Assembly (NCBI GenBank): GCA_003243455.1
Contig: QFQS01000004.1
Span: 115,346 to 179,345 of the forward strand
From: Cereibacter sphaeroides
Lineage (GTDB): Bacteria > Pseudomonadota > Alphaproteobacteria > Rhodobacterales > Rhodobacteraceae
DNA: 64,000 nt
Direction of reading: 5' to 3'
Positions within the stretch are counted from its first letter, which is position 1, and every line of letters starts with the position of its first letter. The notes beneath the pieces were generated by a model. That model ran no database searches, was not told where the DNA came from, and was given only the letters and a program-made list of their open reading frames with translations. Shown here piece after piece: positions 54,452 to 64,000 of the stretch. The translations under genes were made by a program, and so were the position numbers.

Positions 54452-54822
54452 CTCGTTCCCTTCCTATTGAGTGGCCCGAAGGCGGACCGAACGATGTTAT
54501 GGACCGTCGCCTGCTGTACGTCGGTCAACACTGTGACACTGTCGGCGCCCTGCCCACCGGTTACGACCAGCGGCGGAACGTCCTCTTCGTGGTCGAACTC
54601 CCACGTATGCGGCGCGAGATCTGTAATCGAGCTGAGCTTCAGCGCCTTCACCAGCAGATACAGCTGATGCACGAGAATCCGTTGACGTCCGTTCTCAATG
54701 TTGGCGAGCGACGCCCGAGCAAGACCGATGGCCTTGGCCACCTCATCCTGCTTCAGGCCGATGGCCTCCCGCCGCTTGGCAATGGCTTTGCCGAGTTGCT
54801 TATAAAGTCGCATTTCAGACAT
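54448..54822 (-). CDS. XRE-family transcriptional regulator
   Basis: 124 aa from ATG 54822; the longer frame start at 54885 would run through the promoter. The HTH covers residues ~10-45 (AIAKRREAIGLKQDEVAKAI, then GLARASLANIENGRQRI). The rest is a short partner-binding tail. With ImmA it forms a standard protease-controlled repressor pair. The palindrome at 54858-54876 lies 36 nt upstream of its start and ~100 nt before bilA, so it is the natural candidate to regulate itself and the Bil operon. Confidence 0.9.
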   Translation of the reverse strand: MSEMRLYKQLGKAIAKRREAIGLKQDEVAKAIGLARASLANIENGRQRILVHQLYLLVKALKLSSITDLAPHTWEFDHEEDVPPLVVTGGQGADSVTVLTDVQQATVHNIVRSAFGPLNRKGTR

Positions 54823-54857
54823 GGCACAAGCAGAATCCGTTTCACTGTGTTTGTCAA

Positions 54858-54876
54858 GCAAACATGTTATGTTTGC
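54858..54876. promoter_or_regulatory. Perfect 8-3-8 palindrome, candidate operator between XRE and bil operons
   Basis: Arms GCAAACAT (54858-54865) and ATGTTTGC (54869-54876) flank GTT. It lies in the ~155-nt divergent promoter region between the XRE gene and bilA. Size and position fit a dimer site for the XRE protein. Binding is inferred. Confidence 0.65.
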
Positions 54877-54977
54877 ATTACACACATCACTATTGCTATC
54901 GCGTGTCTATTGACCACACATGCCGAGTCGGGCTATGGGAGACTCGCGGCCACCAACCGGCCCGGAAAGGAAGCAAG

Positions 54978-56458
<1,481 letters not shown>

Positions 56459-56464
56459 ATCGCT

Positions 56465-57823
56465 ATGTCATCCATTCCTCATCTGCAGCGGTCACGGATC
56501 GAGAAAGCTATCACCGACGCCGCTGGCAGCGAACAAGATTTCGATCAGGCCGCGGCCGCACTCGATGCCGTTAAAATCGCCGTCACCGTGGATGATGCAC
56601 AGCTAATGTCGGCAGCGGGACAGAGTGCAGTGCTGACCATCTTAAACACCGCCATCAAATGCTTCGGGAGCGCAGAATTAATCTGCACCGGAGACGCGGC
56701 CCTAAGAACACCCGTGCTGTTCGGCAAAACATTGGTTCAGGCCGCGCGCACCATTGGCGCTGAGGTCGCTACAGAAGTCAGCCCGTGGGCAACTCACGTC
56801 GTTGCAGTCGGAGCAGGCGGTCCTCCTGATCCATTCGTCCGATGCTGGTGGGACGGTTGGCTCGCGGGACTTCGTCCTGCCTGGGAGGACGCCGCGGTAG
56901 GTGATTCGTGCAATCCACTTTCGGGCGTTTTCGCCGGGGCGCTGGCAGTTCGCGAGGTGTTTGCCAACGCCGTAGGTCGGCGACTGTCTTTCAACAGACC
57001 AACGACCGTAAACCTCTGGAGTCCATGGTCCAGTGAGGAAGAGGATGCACCACTCAACCTGTCACTCCCTAGCAAGCTTTGGCTCGTTGGTCTTGGACAT
57101 CTCGGTCAGGGTTTTCTTTGGAGTCTCGCCCTACTCCCGGTCGCCGACTGCCATGTTCTGCTTCAGGACGATCAAACGGTGGGGGAGGAGAATGTCGCGA
57201 CCGGCTTGGTTACCCTTTTTGCGGATGTCGAGAACAGTAATCGCAAAACTCGTGTCGCCGCACGCTGGCTCGAAGCGGCAGGATGGACCACTTCTATCAT
57301 TGAGCGCCGCAACTACGGCGACCTCAAGCTGACGACCAACGATCCGCCAATCATCCTCACCAGCATCGATGAGCCGCGCGCGCGCGTGGAAATCGCCAAG
57401 GCTGGACACGAGTACCTTATTGACGCCGGAGTCGGCCACGGCGCCTTCGATTTCGAGATCGCCCAGATTCGGATTATCCCGAACGGAGTTGACGCCGCGT
57501 CCCTTTGGGCGCAGCCAGAGCAGGCCAAGGATGTCGAAACACTGCTAAAGCGACGCGCGTACAGCGAACTCGCCCGCAAGTTTGACAATTGCGGCACCTT
57601 TTCCCTCGCCGAGGCAAGTGTTGCTGTACCTTTTGTTGGCGCCGCTGTCGGAGCGTTGACGATTACGCAGCTTCTGCGACTGACCGCGCTCCGTACCACT
57701 CCGCAGATCATGCAAGTAGAGTTGGCTGCGGCTGATGCAGGCGTGGCCGGCATTCTTAATCCCCTTCCCGCCTTCGGACTCGGCGGGTCGGAGTTCCAGT
57801 TGCGCGAGCAAGGCAGTCGCTAG
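56465..57823 (+). CDS. bilD: BilD: E1-like ThiF-family activating enzyme
   Basis: 452 aa. An N-terminal ~200-residue inactive-looking domain is followed by the ThiF adenylation domain starting at LWLVGLGHLGQGFLWSLALL (nucleotide loop G-x-G-x-x-G). The acidic VLLQDDQTVGEENVATGLVT is typical of E1-like enzymes. A Cys near the end (KFDNCGTFSLAEASVAVPFV) is the likely catalytic or metal-linked residue. E1 activates the C-terminal Gly of the Ubl with ATP. It closes the four-gene bil operon. Length fits Bil E1 proteins. Confidence 0.88.
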   Translation: MSSIPHLQRSRIEKAITDAAGSEQDFDQAAAALDAVKIAVTVDDAQLMSAAGQSAVLTILNTAIKCFGSAELICTGDAALRTPVLFGKTLVQAARTIGAEVATEVSPWATHVVAVGAGGPPDPFVRCWWDGWLAGLRPAWEDAAVGDSCNPLSGVFAGALAVREVFANAVGRRLSFNRPTTVNLWSPWSSEEEDAPLNLSLPSKLWLVGLGHLGQGFLWSLALLPVADCHVLLQDDQTVGEENVATGLVTLFADVENSNRKTRVAARWLEAAGWTTSIIERRNYGDLKLTTNDPPIILTSIDEPRARVEIAKAGHEYLIDAGVGHGAFDFEIAQIRIIPNGVDAASLWAQPEQAKDVETLLKRRAYSELARKFDNCGTFSLAEASVAVPFVGAAVGALTITQLLRLTALRTTPQIMQVELAAADAGVAGILNPLPAFGLGGSEFQLREQGSR

Positions 57824-57896
57824 CGGACACTTGAAAATCTTTCTTCCCTCAAACCTCTCGCTTGGCCTGGTTTCAAACAAGAGGCCTCTCCGGACT

Positions 57897-58274
57897 TCAA
57901 GGAACTGACTGGGTGCCCTCGGGGGAGTGCAGATCGACCTTAGCCTCGATTTTTGTCGCCCGCCCCATCCACGGTTCAGGCCGGATGGCTTTCACCCAAT
58001 CCGCGAAACTCGGGATAAAACCGAGATCCTCGCGGACATACTGCTCGCCGACCCACCGGGTCGGAATGACCCGGCCGATCGAGAGCGTCAGTGTCGGACC
58101 GAAGATCGTCTCCGCCATGAAGATGCCTTCGGCATGATGCCGGAGAGCCCGATGCCGAAAGTCGGCGGTGATCTCCTTGCTCTGATCGAACCAGGAATGG
58201 AGGGCGAGATAGTCTTCAACCAACCCGCCCCATTTCCTCATCGAGGAGAGCGTATGATGATAAGGATGTGCCAT
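57897..58274 (-). CDS. DUF6915-type protein
   Basis: 125 aa from ATG 58274 with GGGAGG in front; a GTG two codons earlier is possible. The whole protein matches my memory of DUF6915: MAHPYHHTLSSMRKWGG, HSWFDQSKEITADFRHRALR, HHAEGIFMAETIFG, GEQYVREDLGFIPSFADWV and IRPEPWMGRA. Conserved His and Trp residues suggest metal or nucleotide binding, but function is unknown. It is typical of alphaproteobacterial plasmids and is last in a four-gene minus-strand cluster (DUF932, unknown, DUF6878, DUF6915). It is convergent with bilD (73-nt gap). Confidence 0.82.
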   Translation of the reverse strand: MAHPYHHTLSSMRKWGGLVEDYLALHSWFDQSKEITADFRHRALRHHAEGIFMAETIFGPTLTLSIGRVIPTRWVGEQYVREDLGFIPSFADWVKAIRPEPWMGRATKIEAKVDLHSPEGTQSVP

Positions 58275-58285
58275 CGCCACCTCCC

Positions 58286-58777
58286 TCAGAAATCGTGGGT
58301 GTAGAGTTCAGTCGCGGTGAAGCGTTCGTTGAACTCGAGATGGATGGTTCGGGCCGCGGCATCAAAGCAGAACTGGCCATAGGCGCCGTCGTTGTTGTCC
58401 CAACCGCCATGGGTGTCGGACAGGAAATCGTAGACCAGCTGCTCGACCACGGCTTCAAGCAGGAGTTGGCGCATCTCGACCTCGCGCTTGTCCCAAGTCA
58501 GCGCGGCATAGGCGATCTCTGTGGCCAGAAATTCGACCCCTGTTTCGCCGTTCCAGGCCTCGACACTCTCGATCTGGCCGCTATCGCCATAACCGTCGAA
58601 GGTCACGGCGACATGCGTGATGCCCGCGGTAACGAGCCCGTCGAACAGGCGATCCTTGTTCCCCGGCAGTAGAGCATCCCTGCAGGCTCTCTGCTCGGCC
58701 TCAACTCTGAATATCGCGGCGAGGTCGATTGTGCGGGTCGGCATCGGCGCTGGAAGGGTGGGTTCTGTCTGTGCCAT
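58286..58777 (-). CDS. DUF6878-type protein
   Basis: 163 aa from ATG 58777. Acidic protein with ITHVAVTFDGYGDSGQIESV, VYDFLSDTHGGWDNNDGAYG and HLEFNERFTATELYTHDF. These signatures recall DUF6878, found on many alphaproteobacterial plasmids. Function unknown; the Asp/His clusters hint at metal binding. It is 11 nt before the DUF6915 gene, so co-transcribed. Confidence 0.8.
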   Translation of the reverse strand: MAQTEPTLPAPMPTRTIDLAAIFRVEAEQRACRDALLPGNKDRLFDGLVTAGITHVAVTFDGYGDSGQIESVEAWNGETGVEFLATEIAYAALTWDKREVEMRQLLLEAVVEQLVYDFLSDTHGGWDNNDGAYGQFCFDAAARTIHLEFNERFTATELYTHDF

Positions 58778-58875
58778 ATCAAACTCCGAAACGAGGGAAG
58801 GTCGGAACCCGCAAGAGCGATCTCTCATCCCGGCAAGGTTCACCAAGCCCCCTGCCAACCTCTGCCTCTCCATCG

Positions 58876-59391
58876 TCATGCCGCGAGAGCCAGCGCCTGG
58901 GCTGCAAAGGCGCGCCAGAGAGGATCGACCAGCCGCGCTTCCAGTAACTCCGCCCGAAACCGGAGATTCCTGGCGATGCTGCTGTGCTGTCCTTGATCCG
59001 CACGGCGGGCTTGCGCCCGCAACGCGCAGGCTTCCGCGACGACCTGGCGCGCCCCGCTGGCCGAACCGACCGGAAAGCACCAGGCAATGCCGCTCTTGGT
59101 CAGGGCGCCTGCCAGGACGAGACGCTCGTCCCGATCCAGGATCGCCAGGATGCACGGCATCGCCGTGTGGTCGATCGCATCCGCCCGATCGATGGCCTCG
59201 TGCATGGCGTCTGTCAGAGTTTCAAAGCGCCCAAGCACAATCGGACACAGCTGCCCCGACATCGCCGCAGCTGGCTTCCAATTCGGCAGCGTGAGAACGA
59301 AGTCCGCGATGGGATTCGGTATCGAGCTTGAGGTCGCGGAAGGAACTCCCACCGGCATCGGCCGGACCGTCGGGTTGAGGAGATCAAGCAT
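58876..59391 (-). CDS. Hypothetical plasmid protein
   Basis: 171 aa from ATG 59391, preceded by GGAGG; the longer frame start at 59427 is less likely. N-terminus is Pro/Val-rich, the middle (RADAIDHTAMPCILAILDRD, RLVLAGALTKSGIAW) looks alpha/beta, and the C-terminus is helical and Ala/Arg-rich. No family is recognised. It sits between DUF932 and DUF6878 in the same direction, an arrangement I recall from related plasmids. Confidence 0.65.
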   Translation of the reverse strand: MLDLLNPTVRPMPVGVPSATSSSIPNPIADFVLTLPNWKPAAAMSGQLCPIVLGRFETLTDAMHEAIDRADAIDHTAMPCILAILDRDERLVLAGALTKSGIAWCFPVGSASGARQVVAEACALRAQARRADQGQHSSIARNLRFRAELLEARLVDPLWRAFAAQALALAA

Positions 59392-59527
59392 GAGGAAGCC
59401 TCCGACGGCGCGGAAAGCCTCTCTCACCGCTTCACCCGTCGAAGCCGAAACCGCCGCCCTCTCGCTCGAGAGGGCAGTGATGAGATGGACTGGCTTCTAC
59501 AGCGTGCCGATCGACCAGAGGATCTGC

Positions 59528-60727
59528 TCAGCCGACCCGATCGAGCAGCTTCTTCGCGCGGCCTTCCATATCGAGCCGAGCATCCTGCTGGGTCTTGTCC
59601 CGCGCCAGACGCGTGATGCCTTGCACGAAATCGAAGATGCTCTCGGGCGGATGGCCCTCTTCCCGCAGCACCGTCTCGATGATCTTGCTGGACTCCGTCT
59701 TCGAGAAGCCGCGCTTGCGCAGGAAGTCGTCCCGGTCTTCATCACTCCGCGCCACGATCTGCTGACGCGCCGCCTTGATGCCGTTCACGAAGCCCTGGGC
59801 CGAGGAATTGGCGAACCGTGTCAGCGCCGGAGCGGCCTCGTGCGCGAAGCGGGAGGCCGCGTATTTCGAGTGGCGGATAGTGATCTCCTGGAAATCCTCG
59901 ACGCCCCAGAGATTGCGGTTTTGGCAAACCGCGCGCAGGTAGAAACTCGCAATGCCAAGGGTCTTGGCGCCGACCTCCGAATTCCAGCAGTAGAAGCCCC
60001 GGAAATAGAGATCGGGTGAACCGTCTGGCAGCCGACCGGCCTCGATCGGGTTCCGATCGTCGACAAGGAATAGAAAAACGTCGCGGTCAGAGGCGTAGAG
60101 TGTGGTGGTGTCGCGGCTGATTTGGACATCGGGGTTATAAATGCCGGTCGACCAGTCGAGCACGCCGGGCACCTTCCAGCGCGTATCCCCGGTGCCATTG
60201 CCGGCGATCCGTTGGACCGCCTCGACCAGCTCATGATCATGGATCCGGCCATAGTCCGGACCGGTGACAGCGCGCAGCTGGGTGCGACCCTCTTCCGTCT
60301 CGAAGGTTTTCACCTGCTCGACGCGATGATTGCTCAGCGCGTATTGCAAATTGATCCCAGCCAGCGGCGCCGGCAATTGCCGCAGATAGGCGGCAGGTGC
60401 CGCGACCAGGCTCGCCAGCTGACCGAAGGCCCAATGGGTGGGCGCCACTGGCACCTCGGCTTTCGGCAAGATCAGATGCAGCCGCTCGGCGCTGTCACGG
60501 GCTGCTTCAACGCGGATGTCGGCGGTCTCCACAACGCGGCTGCGGCTACGCTCTGACCGACCTTTCACCGATTTCCAAAGATCGTCCAGCGACAGAAACC
60601 GATCATCGTCCGGACGATTGAACCATTCGGACGAGACCCGACTGTTCCGCTCGCCCCGGCCCGCATCCACTTTCCAGCCACCGGCCTTTGCCCGCGATAC
60701 CGGGTCCAGCACTTCCACAACGCCCAT
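59528..60727 (-). CDS. DUF932-domain protein
   Basis: 399 aa from ATG 60727. DUF932 pattern: EWFNRPDDDRFLSLDDLWKS, the central LQYALSNHRVEQVKTFETEE, VTGPDYGRIHDHELVEAVQR, and LYASDRDVFLFLVDDRNPIE. The family is common on plasmids and phages, named phage/plasmid-like protein TIGR03299, and its role is not established, though DNA-repair or replication links have been proposed. It leads the minus-strand DUF932 cluster. The 5' region 60728-61169 contains no supported gene. Confidence 0.88.
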   Translation of the reverse strand: MGVVEVLDPVSRAKAGGWKVDAGRGERNSRVSSEWFNRPDDDRFLSLDDLWKSVKGRSERSRSRVVETADIRVEAARDSAERLHLILPKAEVPVAPTHWAFGQLASLVAAPAAYLRQLPAPLAGINLQYALSNHRVEQVKTFETEEGRTQLRAVTGPDYGRIHDHELVEAVQRIAGNGTGDTRWKVPGVLDWSTGIYNPDVQISRDTTTLYASDRDVFLFLVDDRNPIEAGRLPDGSPDLYFRGFYCWNSEVGAKTLGIASFYLRAVCQNRNLWGVEDFQEITIRHSKYAASRFAHEAAPALTRFANSSAQGFVNGIKAARQQIVARSDEDRDDFLRKRGFSKTESSKIIETVLREEGHPPESIFDFVQGITRLARDKTQQDARLDMEGRAKKLLDRVG

Positions 60728-61169
60728 CTTCTGATCTCCGCGACGGGCGCCGGAAGCCGCTCTTCCAAACCCTCGACCCGTCACTGAAAAATCAGCGCTC
60801 CTCTGACTCTCGCCGTGGGCCGACTACCGCGGTCTTAGCCGGATCGTCGCCGCTCGATCTGGTGGAAGCCCCCGCCAGGCCCTATTTAGTTGGGGTGAGT
60901 TCTTGGTGGTACGAATGCGGGTGGTCAGGAATGCAAGCTGAGACCCTTGGATCGATCAGCGCGATGCTTGCGCCCGCCAGCCTTGCTGACAGGCATGTGG
61001 CAGGAATGAGCGTTTGGCGCTTCTGGCGGCCGCTGCATCAAGTCAATGAGGGAAAGGACTTCGGAGGTCTCAAGGCCACTCCAGGCCAAGCAAGTTGGCG
61101 ACCGGCGGCACAGCCGGTGCGTCGAAAGATAACGTCACGGGGAGCTCAGTTATCCGTCCCGCTTGGCGA
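60728..61169. other. Intergenic region upstream of DUF932 (442 nt)
   Basis: Between the DUF932 start and the end of the small gene behind the dCTP deaminase, both on the minus strand. It should hold the DUF932 promoter. No family-like ORF or repeat was recognised. Confidence 0.4.
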
Positions 61170-61364
61170 TTAACATCCGAACTCACGAAGTTCTTCGATC
61201 AGCCTATCACGGTGAGTCTGTATGACGTCAGGACTTAGCACCTTGCGTTCCGACCCACTGTTAGAGCTCACTACACGATGCGCGGACGACTGCGCTTTGT
61301 TTTCACTGTCAAAAACGAAGAGGAACTCAGGCTGGCTCCTACGGTCTTCGTTTTTATTGCTCAT
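61170..61364 (-). CDS. Small hypothetical protein downstream of dCTP deaminase
   Basis: 64 aa, ATG 61364, starting 14 nt after the deaminase stop with GAGG ~9 nt upstream. Hydrophilic: MSNKNEDRRSQPEFLFVFDS, then ALSSNSG-like Ser-rich middle and HRDRLIEELREFGC at the end. No family is recognised. Spacing suggests co-transcription with the deaminase. It could be a partner of the defence gene or a spurious ORF. Confidence 0.45.
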   Translation of the reverse strand: MSNKNEDRRSQPEFLFVFDSENKAQSSAHRVVSSNSGSERKVLSPDVIQTHRDRLIEELREFGC

Positions 61365-61378
61365 CTGCCCGCCTCGAA

Positions 61379-62950
61379 CTATGCAACTTCGACTTTTGCT
61401 AAGCGCTTTATAACCCGCTTTTCATGCGTTGTGAATCCGTCCATAGGCGGCGGAAGGATGGGTTGGGCAGTTTTCTTGTCGTTTGTGATCGCCCGTCCAT
61501 CCTTCTTGCGCTCCACACCATGGTGGAAAAGCTTCAAAATGCTGTCGGGTCCAACGCCCTCGTACTGCAAGAATTCGCACTTGTCGTCGGCCCCATCGGT
61601 CACGGTGATGGAATCGCTGTGCAGCTCCAGCGCCAAGCTCTTCGCGTAGGGCTCAACATAGTAGACCTTCGAGATGCCTGCCGCCACAATGTGCCTTGCG
61701 CAGTTGTGGCAGGGGAACGTCGTTGTGTAGAGTGTTCCACCGACGATACCGGGCTTGCCTGAGCGCGCAGCTGAGACGATTGCTTCCATCTCGGCGTGAA
61801 TAGAACGACTATACTCTATCAGGTCCTTGACCGGGGTTTCTTTCAGTCGCGCACGAAGTTGATCTAGGTCAACGCCGTCCGAGAGCAGGCTCTTCTGGGA
61901 TGTTTCGTCGATCCTGGATAGCTTGGCGTAAATCTTAGCGTATAGATCTTCCTTCTTACGATCGTTGTGACACACCTTTCCTCCCCACTTAAAGCAGCGG
62001 TGATCTTCGTCGCCGTCGGACGCCGAGTAAAGTCCACCCCGCCCCCTAGGAACGTCGTTCCAGCCCACACCCAAAAGCTCCCCAGCGACCGAGTAGATGG
62101 ATGCGCCAACCTGTCTCGATAGACACGCGGATTTACTCGCAGCTGACACCGCCGCATACATACCTGCCTCGTCAGTGGTGGGTGTATGGACCGAAATATT
62201 AAAAATCACTTCCAAGAACCTATCGACCACGCCCGTGAGGCGCACATCGTTCTGTCCATCGTTCCTAATAAAAAAGTCGGAAAGATAGGCAGTCTTGCTA
62301 ACTTTCTGTCCATGGTCGCCCTCACGATCGTTCTCGTCGCGAGTGAAGATTCCGACGAGATCGTCTTTCTCAATCCCCTGAGCTTTTAGCCTCGTCTCTC
62401 GAACCGACTCAGGGGCAAACACGGTGAATTGCCAATACATACCACCGTACACACGCCTCAGGAGTTCTGTCTCCTTTGGATGTTTGAGGGAGTCGATGAT
62501 CGTTGCTTGGCGGAGGCGTTTCGGCTGAGGCACCATCCGGCTTTCATCGTAGCCGCCAGATGCGCTACGGTGGACAGCGATTGTCTCAATGGCCTTTGCA
62601 GCAATATAGTCTTCGCCATACTTCTCCCGAAGCTCTGTTCCGATCACCTGTAAATCCTTGATCCGCCCTGAACCAATCTCAGAAGGGGCTAGCATGGACG
62701 TTTTCGAGGCATTCCCGCGGATCAGATCACTCGCTTTGATAATCTCCACGTTGTATCCGTATTCCTTATGGAGCCTGTCTTTCAAAACCAGTGAAGCAGT
62801 TGAAACCCCGGCCCCTACAGCCCCCACCATGCCGATGACTAACTCCTCAGTCGGGCGGTTGATCTCCTCACCAACTTCTTCCTCATCAATCTCGTCAACC
62901 ACCGCCTCATCGACCTGCGCGGCAGAAACTGCGGCTGCTGGACTTGCCAC
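61379..62950 (-). CDS. dcd: Anti-phage dCTP deaminase (P-loop kinase plus cytidine deaminase)
   Basis: 523 aa from GTG 62950, which has GGGAGG 6 nt upstream; a TTG at 62968 would add 6 residues. An acidic N-terminal tail is followed by a P-loop domain with LVIGMVGAVGAGVSTASLVL and a central kinase-like region. The C-terminal deaminase has HAEMEAIVSAARSG (His, Glu) and TTFPCHNCARHIVAAGI (two Zn-binding Cys), plus a family-typical LSRQVGASIYSVAGELLGVG. Proteins of this layout (DCD/AvcD) deaminate dCTP and related nucleotides during phage infection and so starve the phage of DNA precursors. All catalytic residues appear present. It stands between DUF932 and ssb. Confidence 0.9.
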   Translation of the reverse strand: MASPAAAVSAAQVDEAVVDEIDEEEVGEEINRPTEELVIGMVGAVGAGVSTASLVLKDRLHKEYGYNVEIIKASDLIRGNASKTSMLAPSEIGSGRIKDLQVIGTELREKYGEDYIAAKAIETIAVHRSASGGYDESRMVPQPKRLRQATIIDSLKHPKETELLRRVYGGMYWQFTVFAPESVRETRLKAQGIEKDDLVGIFTRDENDREGDHGQKVSKTAYLSDFFIRNDGQNDVRLTGVVDRFLEVIFNISVHTPTTDEAGMYAAVSAASKSACLSRQVGASIYSVAGELLGVGWNDVPRGRGGLYSASDGDEDHRCFKWGGKVCHNDRKKEDLYAKIYAKLSRIDETSQKSLLSDGVDLDQLRARLKETPVKDLIEYSRSIHAEMEAIVSAARSGKPGIVGGTLYTTTFPCHNCARHIVAAGISKVYYVEPYAKSLALELHSDSITVTDGADDKCEFLQYEGVGPDSILKLFHHGVERKKDGRAITNDKKTAQPILPPPMDGFTTHEKRVIKRLAKVEVA

Positions 62951-63324
62951 AGACGACCTCCCATTCAAAACTCGTATACTGACCCCAGTCGTAGAACGCC
63001 TTGAGGATTCAATCTAGAGGGTGAAGCATCCAAACAATCGAGAGGCGCGGGCATCTTATCTGGTGCATCGACAAGTCGAATGGTTCGTCAACCTGTAATT
63101 GCAGAATGCTCAGGTGCTGATACGTGAGAAATCGGTTTGCCCCCACTGGATAATATCTCAGCTTACATATGAGGCTGCCAATCCCACGCGCTCTTGAAGA
63201 TTTACCAGAGCTTCCTTTGGAGCGTCTCACATGCCTTAGCGGCCGGAATAGAACTCAATACGAATGCAGAGTTGGCGACACCTCTGGCAATTCGAGGCTG
63301 AGGTCGGCTAAGCGCTTGGTCTGC
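62951..63324. other. Intergenic region upstream of the dCTP deaminase (374 nt)
   Basis: AT-richer than its neighbours. It should contain the deaminase promoter; known dCTP-deaminase systems are sometimes paired with a small regulatory RNA or toxin (AvcI), so an RNA gene here is possible, but I cannot identify one. No supported ORF. Confidence 0.4.
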
Positions 63325-63379
63325 GCCCGGCGGATTTCCCCGCCGGGCTCTTGGGAGAGACCCGGCGGGCAAGCCCGCC
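63325..63379 (-). terminator. Double hairpin behind ssb, possible terminator
   Basis: GCCCGGCGG (63325-63333), 6-nt loop, CCGCCGGGC (63340-63348) form a 9-bp stem. GGCGGG (63364-63369), CAAG, CCCGCC (63374-63379) form a 6-bp stem ending 1 nt from the ssb stop. No clear T-run follows on the minus strand, so efficiency as an intrinsic terminator is uncertain. Confidence 0.5.
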
Positions 63380-63380
63380 C

Positions 63381-63785
63381 TCAGAACGGGATCTCGTCGT
63401 CGCGGTCGACCAGCTCGGGGCTCTCGCCCTCGGTCGATTTCGGACGGCTGAGGAAGTCGACCTTCTCGGCGATGATCTCGCAGCCGTAGCGGTCATTGCC
63501 TGCGGCGTCAGTCCACTTCGTGTAGTGGATGCGACCGTGGACGAGGACCTTCATGCCCTTTTCGCAGTGCTCTGCGACCGTCTTGCCGAGGCCGTTGAAG
63601 CAGGTGATGCGGTGCCATTCGGTGTCCATGACCCGGTAGCCGTTCTCGTCACGAACGGCGCGACCTTCGGAGAGGCGGGGACGCGATGTGGCGAGGGTGA
63701 AGTGGGTGATCTTCGTGCCGCTTTGGGTCGAGCGCACTTCGGGCTTTTGACCGATGTTGCCGGCGAGGATGACGATGTTCTGCAT
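63381..63785 (-). CDS. ssb: Single-stranded DNA-binding protein
   Basis: 134 aa from ATG 63785 with AGGAG upstream; the longer frame start at 63863 is unlikely. OB-fold signatures: MQNIVILAGNIGQKPEVRST, FTLATSRP, DTEWHRITCFNGLGKTVAEH and GMKVLVHGRIHYTKWTDAAG. The C-terminus ends in the acidic tip DRDDEIPF, which recruits partner proteins. The linker is short, as in plasmid-encoded SSBs. It protects ssDNA that enters in conjugation and helps evade SOS induction. Right of it, 63786-64000 shows no gene. Confidence 0.95.
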   Translation of the reverse strand: MQNIVILAGNIGQKPEVRSTQSGTKITHFTLATSRPRLSEGRAVRDENGYRVMDTEWHRITCFNGLGKTVAEHCEKGMKVLVHGRIHYTKWTDAAGNDRYGCEIIAEKVDFLSRPKSTEGESPELVDRDDEIPF

Positions 63786-64000
63786 GGTAAGCTCCTGTGT
63801 TCCTGTCCCTGGGACCGTCCCTTCGACAAGACCCGGAAGAAGCCTGTCGGGTGAGGCGTGCACGGGTGACGGAACGGCGACCGGAAACCCCCAGAGGGCC
63901 GGGGTGGAGCGGGCAGCCCTGAAGGGGCAACACGGCCCGGACTGACGCGGGGTTGCGCGCCAGAGGCCGAACAGGCTTAGGGGATTGTCAGTCGAAGGGA

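Overview
The window is high-GC DNA with alphaproteobacterial character. The VirB/VirD4 transfer genes, VirC1/VirC2-like pair, cyclic beta-1,2-glucan synthase, H-NS-family protein and a GTTC-N7-GTTC LexA box all point to Alphaproteobacteria, most likely a Rhodobacterales-type host (inference from gene style; no rRNA is present). It reads as part of a conjugative plasmid or an integrative conjugative element. I see no replication-initiation gene, integrase or attachment site in this segment.

Layout. 1-6.5 kb: a VirB type IV secretion operon (end of an upstream gene, VirB5, an unknown secreted protein, VirB6, VirB8, VirB9, VirB10, VirB11). 6.5-7.2 kb: a VapBC toxin-antitoxin pair behind a perfect inverted repeat. 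7.4-10.9 kb: a graveyard of Rhs core fragments, several carrying a C-terminal tip and followed by a small candidate immunity gene. 11-19.3 kb: a complete 2767-aa cyclic beta-1,2-glucan synthase (NdvB type). 20.2-27 kb: the DNA-processing half of the conjugation machinery (VirD4, a MOBP-type relaxase, a MobC-like accessory protein, an oriT-like nested hairpin, VirC1-like and VirC2-like). 27-30 kb: small accessory genes (WGR, H-NS-like) and a second, MobA/MobL-type relaxase. 30.2-35.7 kb: a long Rhs gene on the minus strand, broken by one frameshift, with a colicin E5-like RNase tip, its immunity gene and a further displaced tip/immunity pair. 36-38.4 kb: an IS30-type transposase remnant and a RadC-like gene. 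39-40 kb: an LpxR-like outer-membrane lipid A deacylase.

Defence cargo. 40.4-45.1 kb encodes a Detocs-type two-component defence system: DtcA-like kinase, DtcB-like lone receiver, and DtcC-like receiver fused to a nucleoside-phosphorylase domain. 54.9-57.8 kb encodes a four-gene ubiquitin-like conjugation operon (Ubl, E2, JAB protease, E1), matching the Bil anti-phage system. It is divergent from an XRE regulator / ImmA protease / DEDDh exonuclease operon and shares a palindromic operator-like site with it. 61.2-63.0 kb encodes an anti-phage dCTP deaminase (P-loop kinase plus cytidine deaminase) followed by a small unknown ORF.

The defence modules are interleaved with mobile-element housekeeping genes: DUF2493, TOPRIM protein, a 1458-aa methyltransferase/strawberry-notch helicase, DUF932, DUF6878, DUF6915 and SSB. 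The element therefore combines transfer, inter-bacterial toxin remnants, envelope modification (NdvB, LpxR) and at least three mechanistically different anti-phage systems. Functional names rest on motif reading and remembered family architecture; no database search was run.
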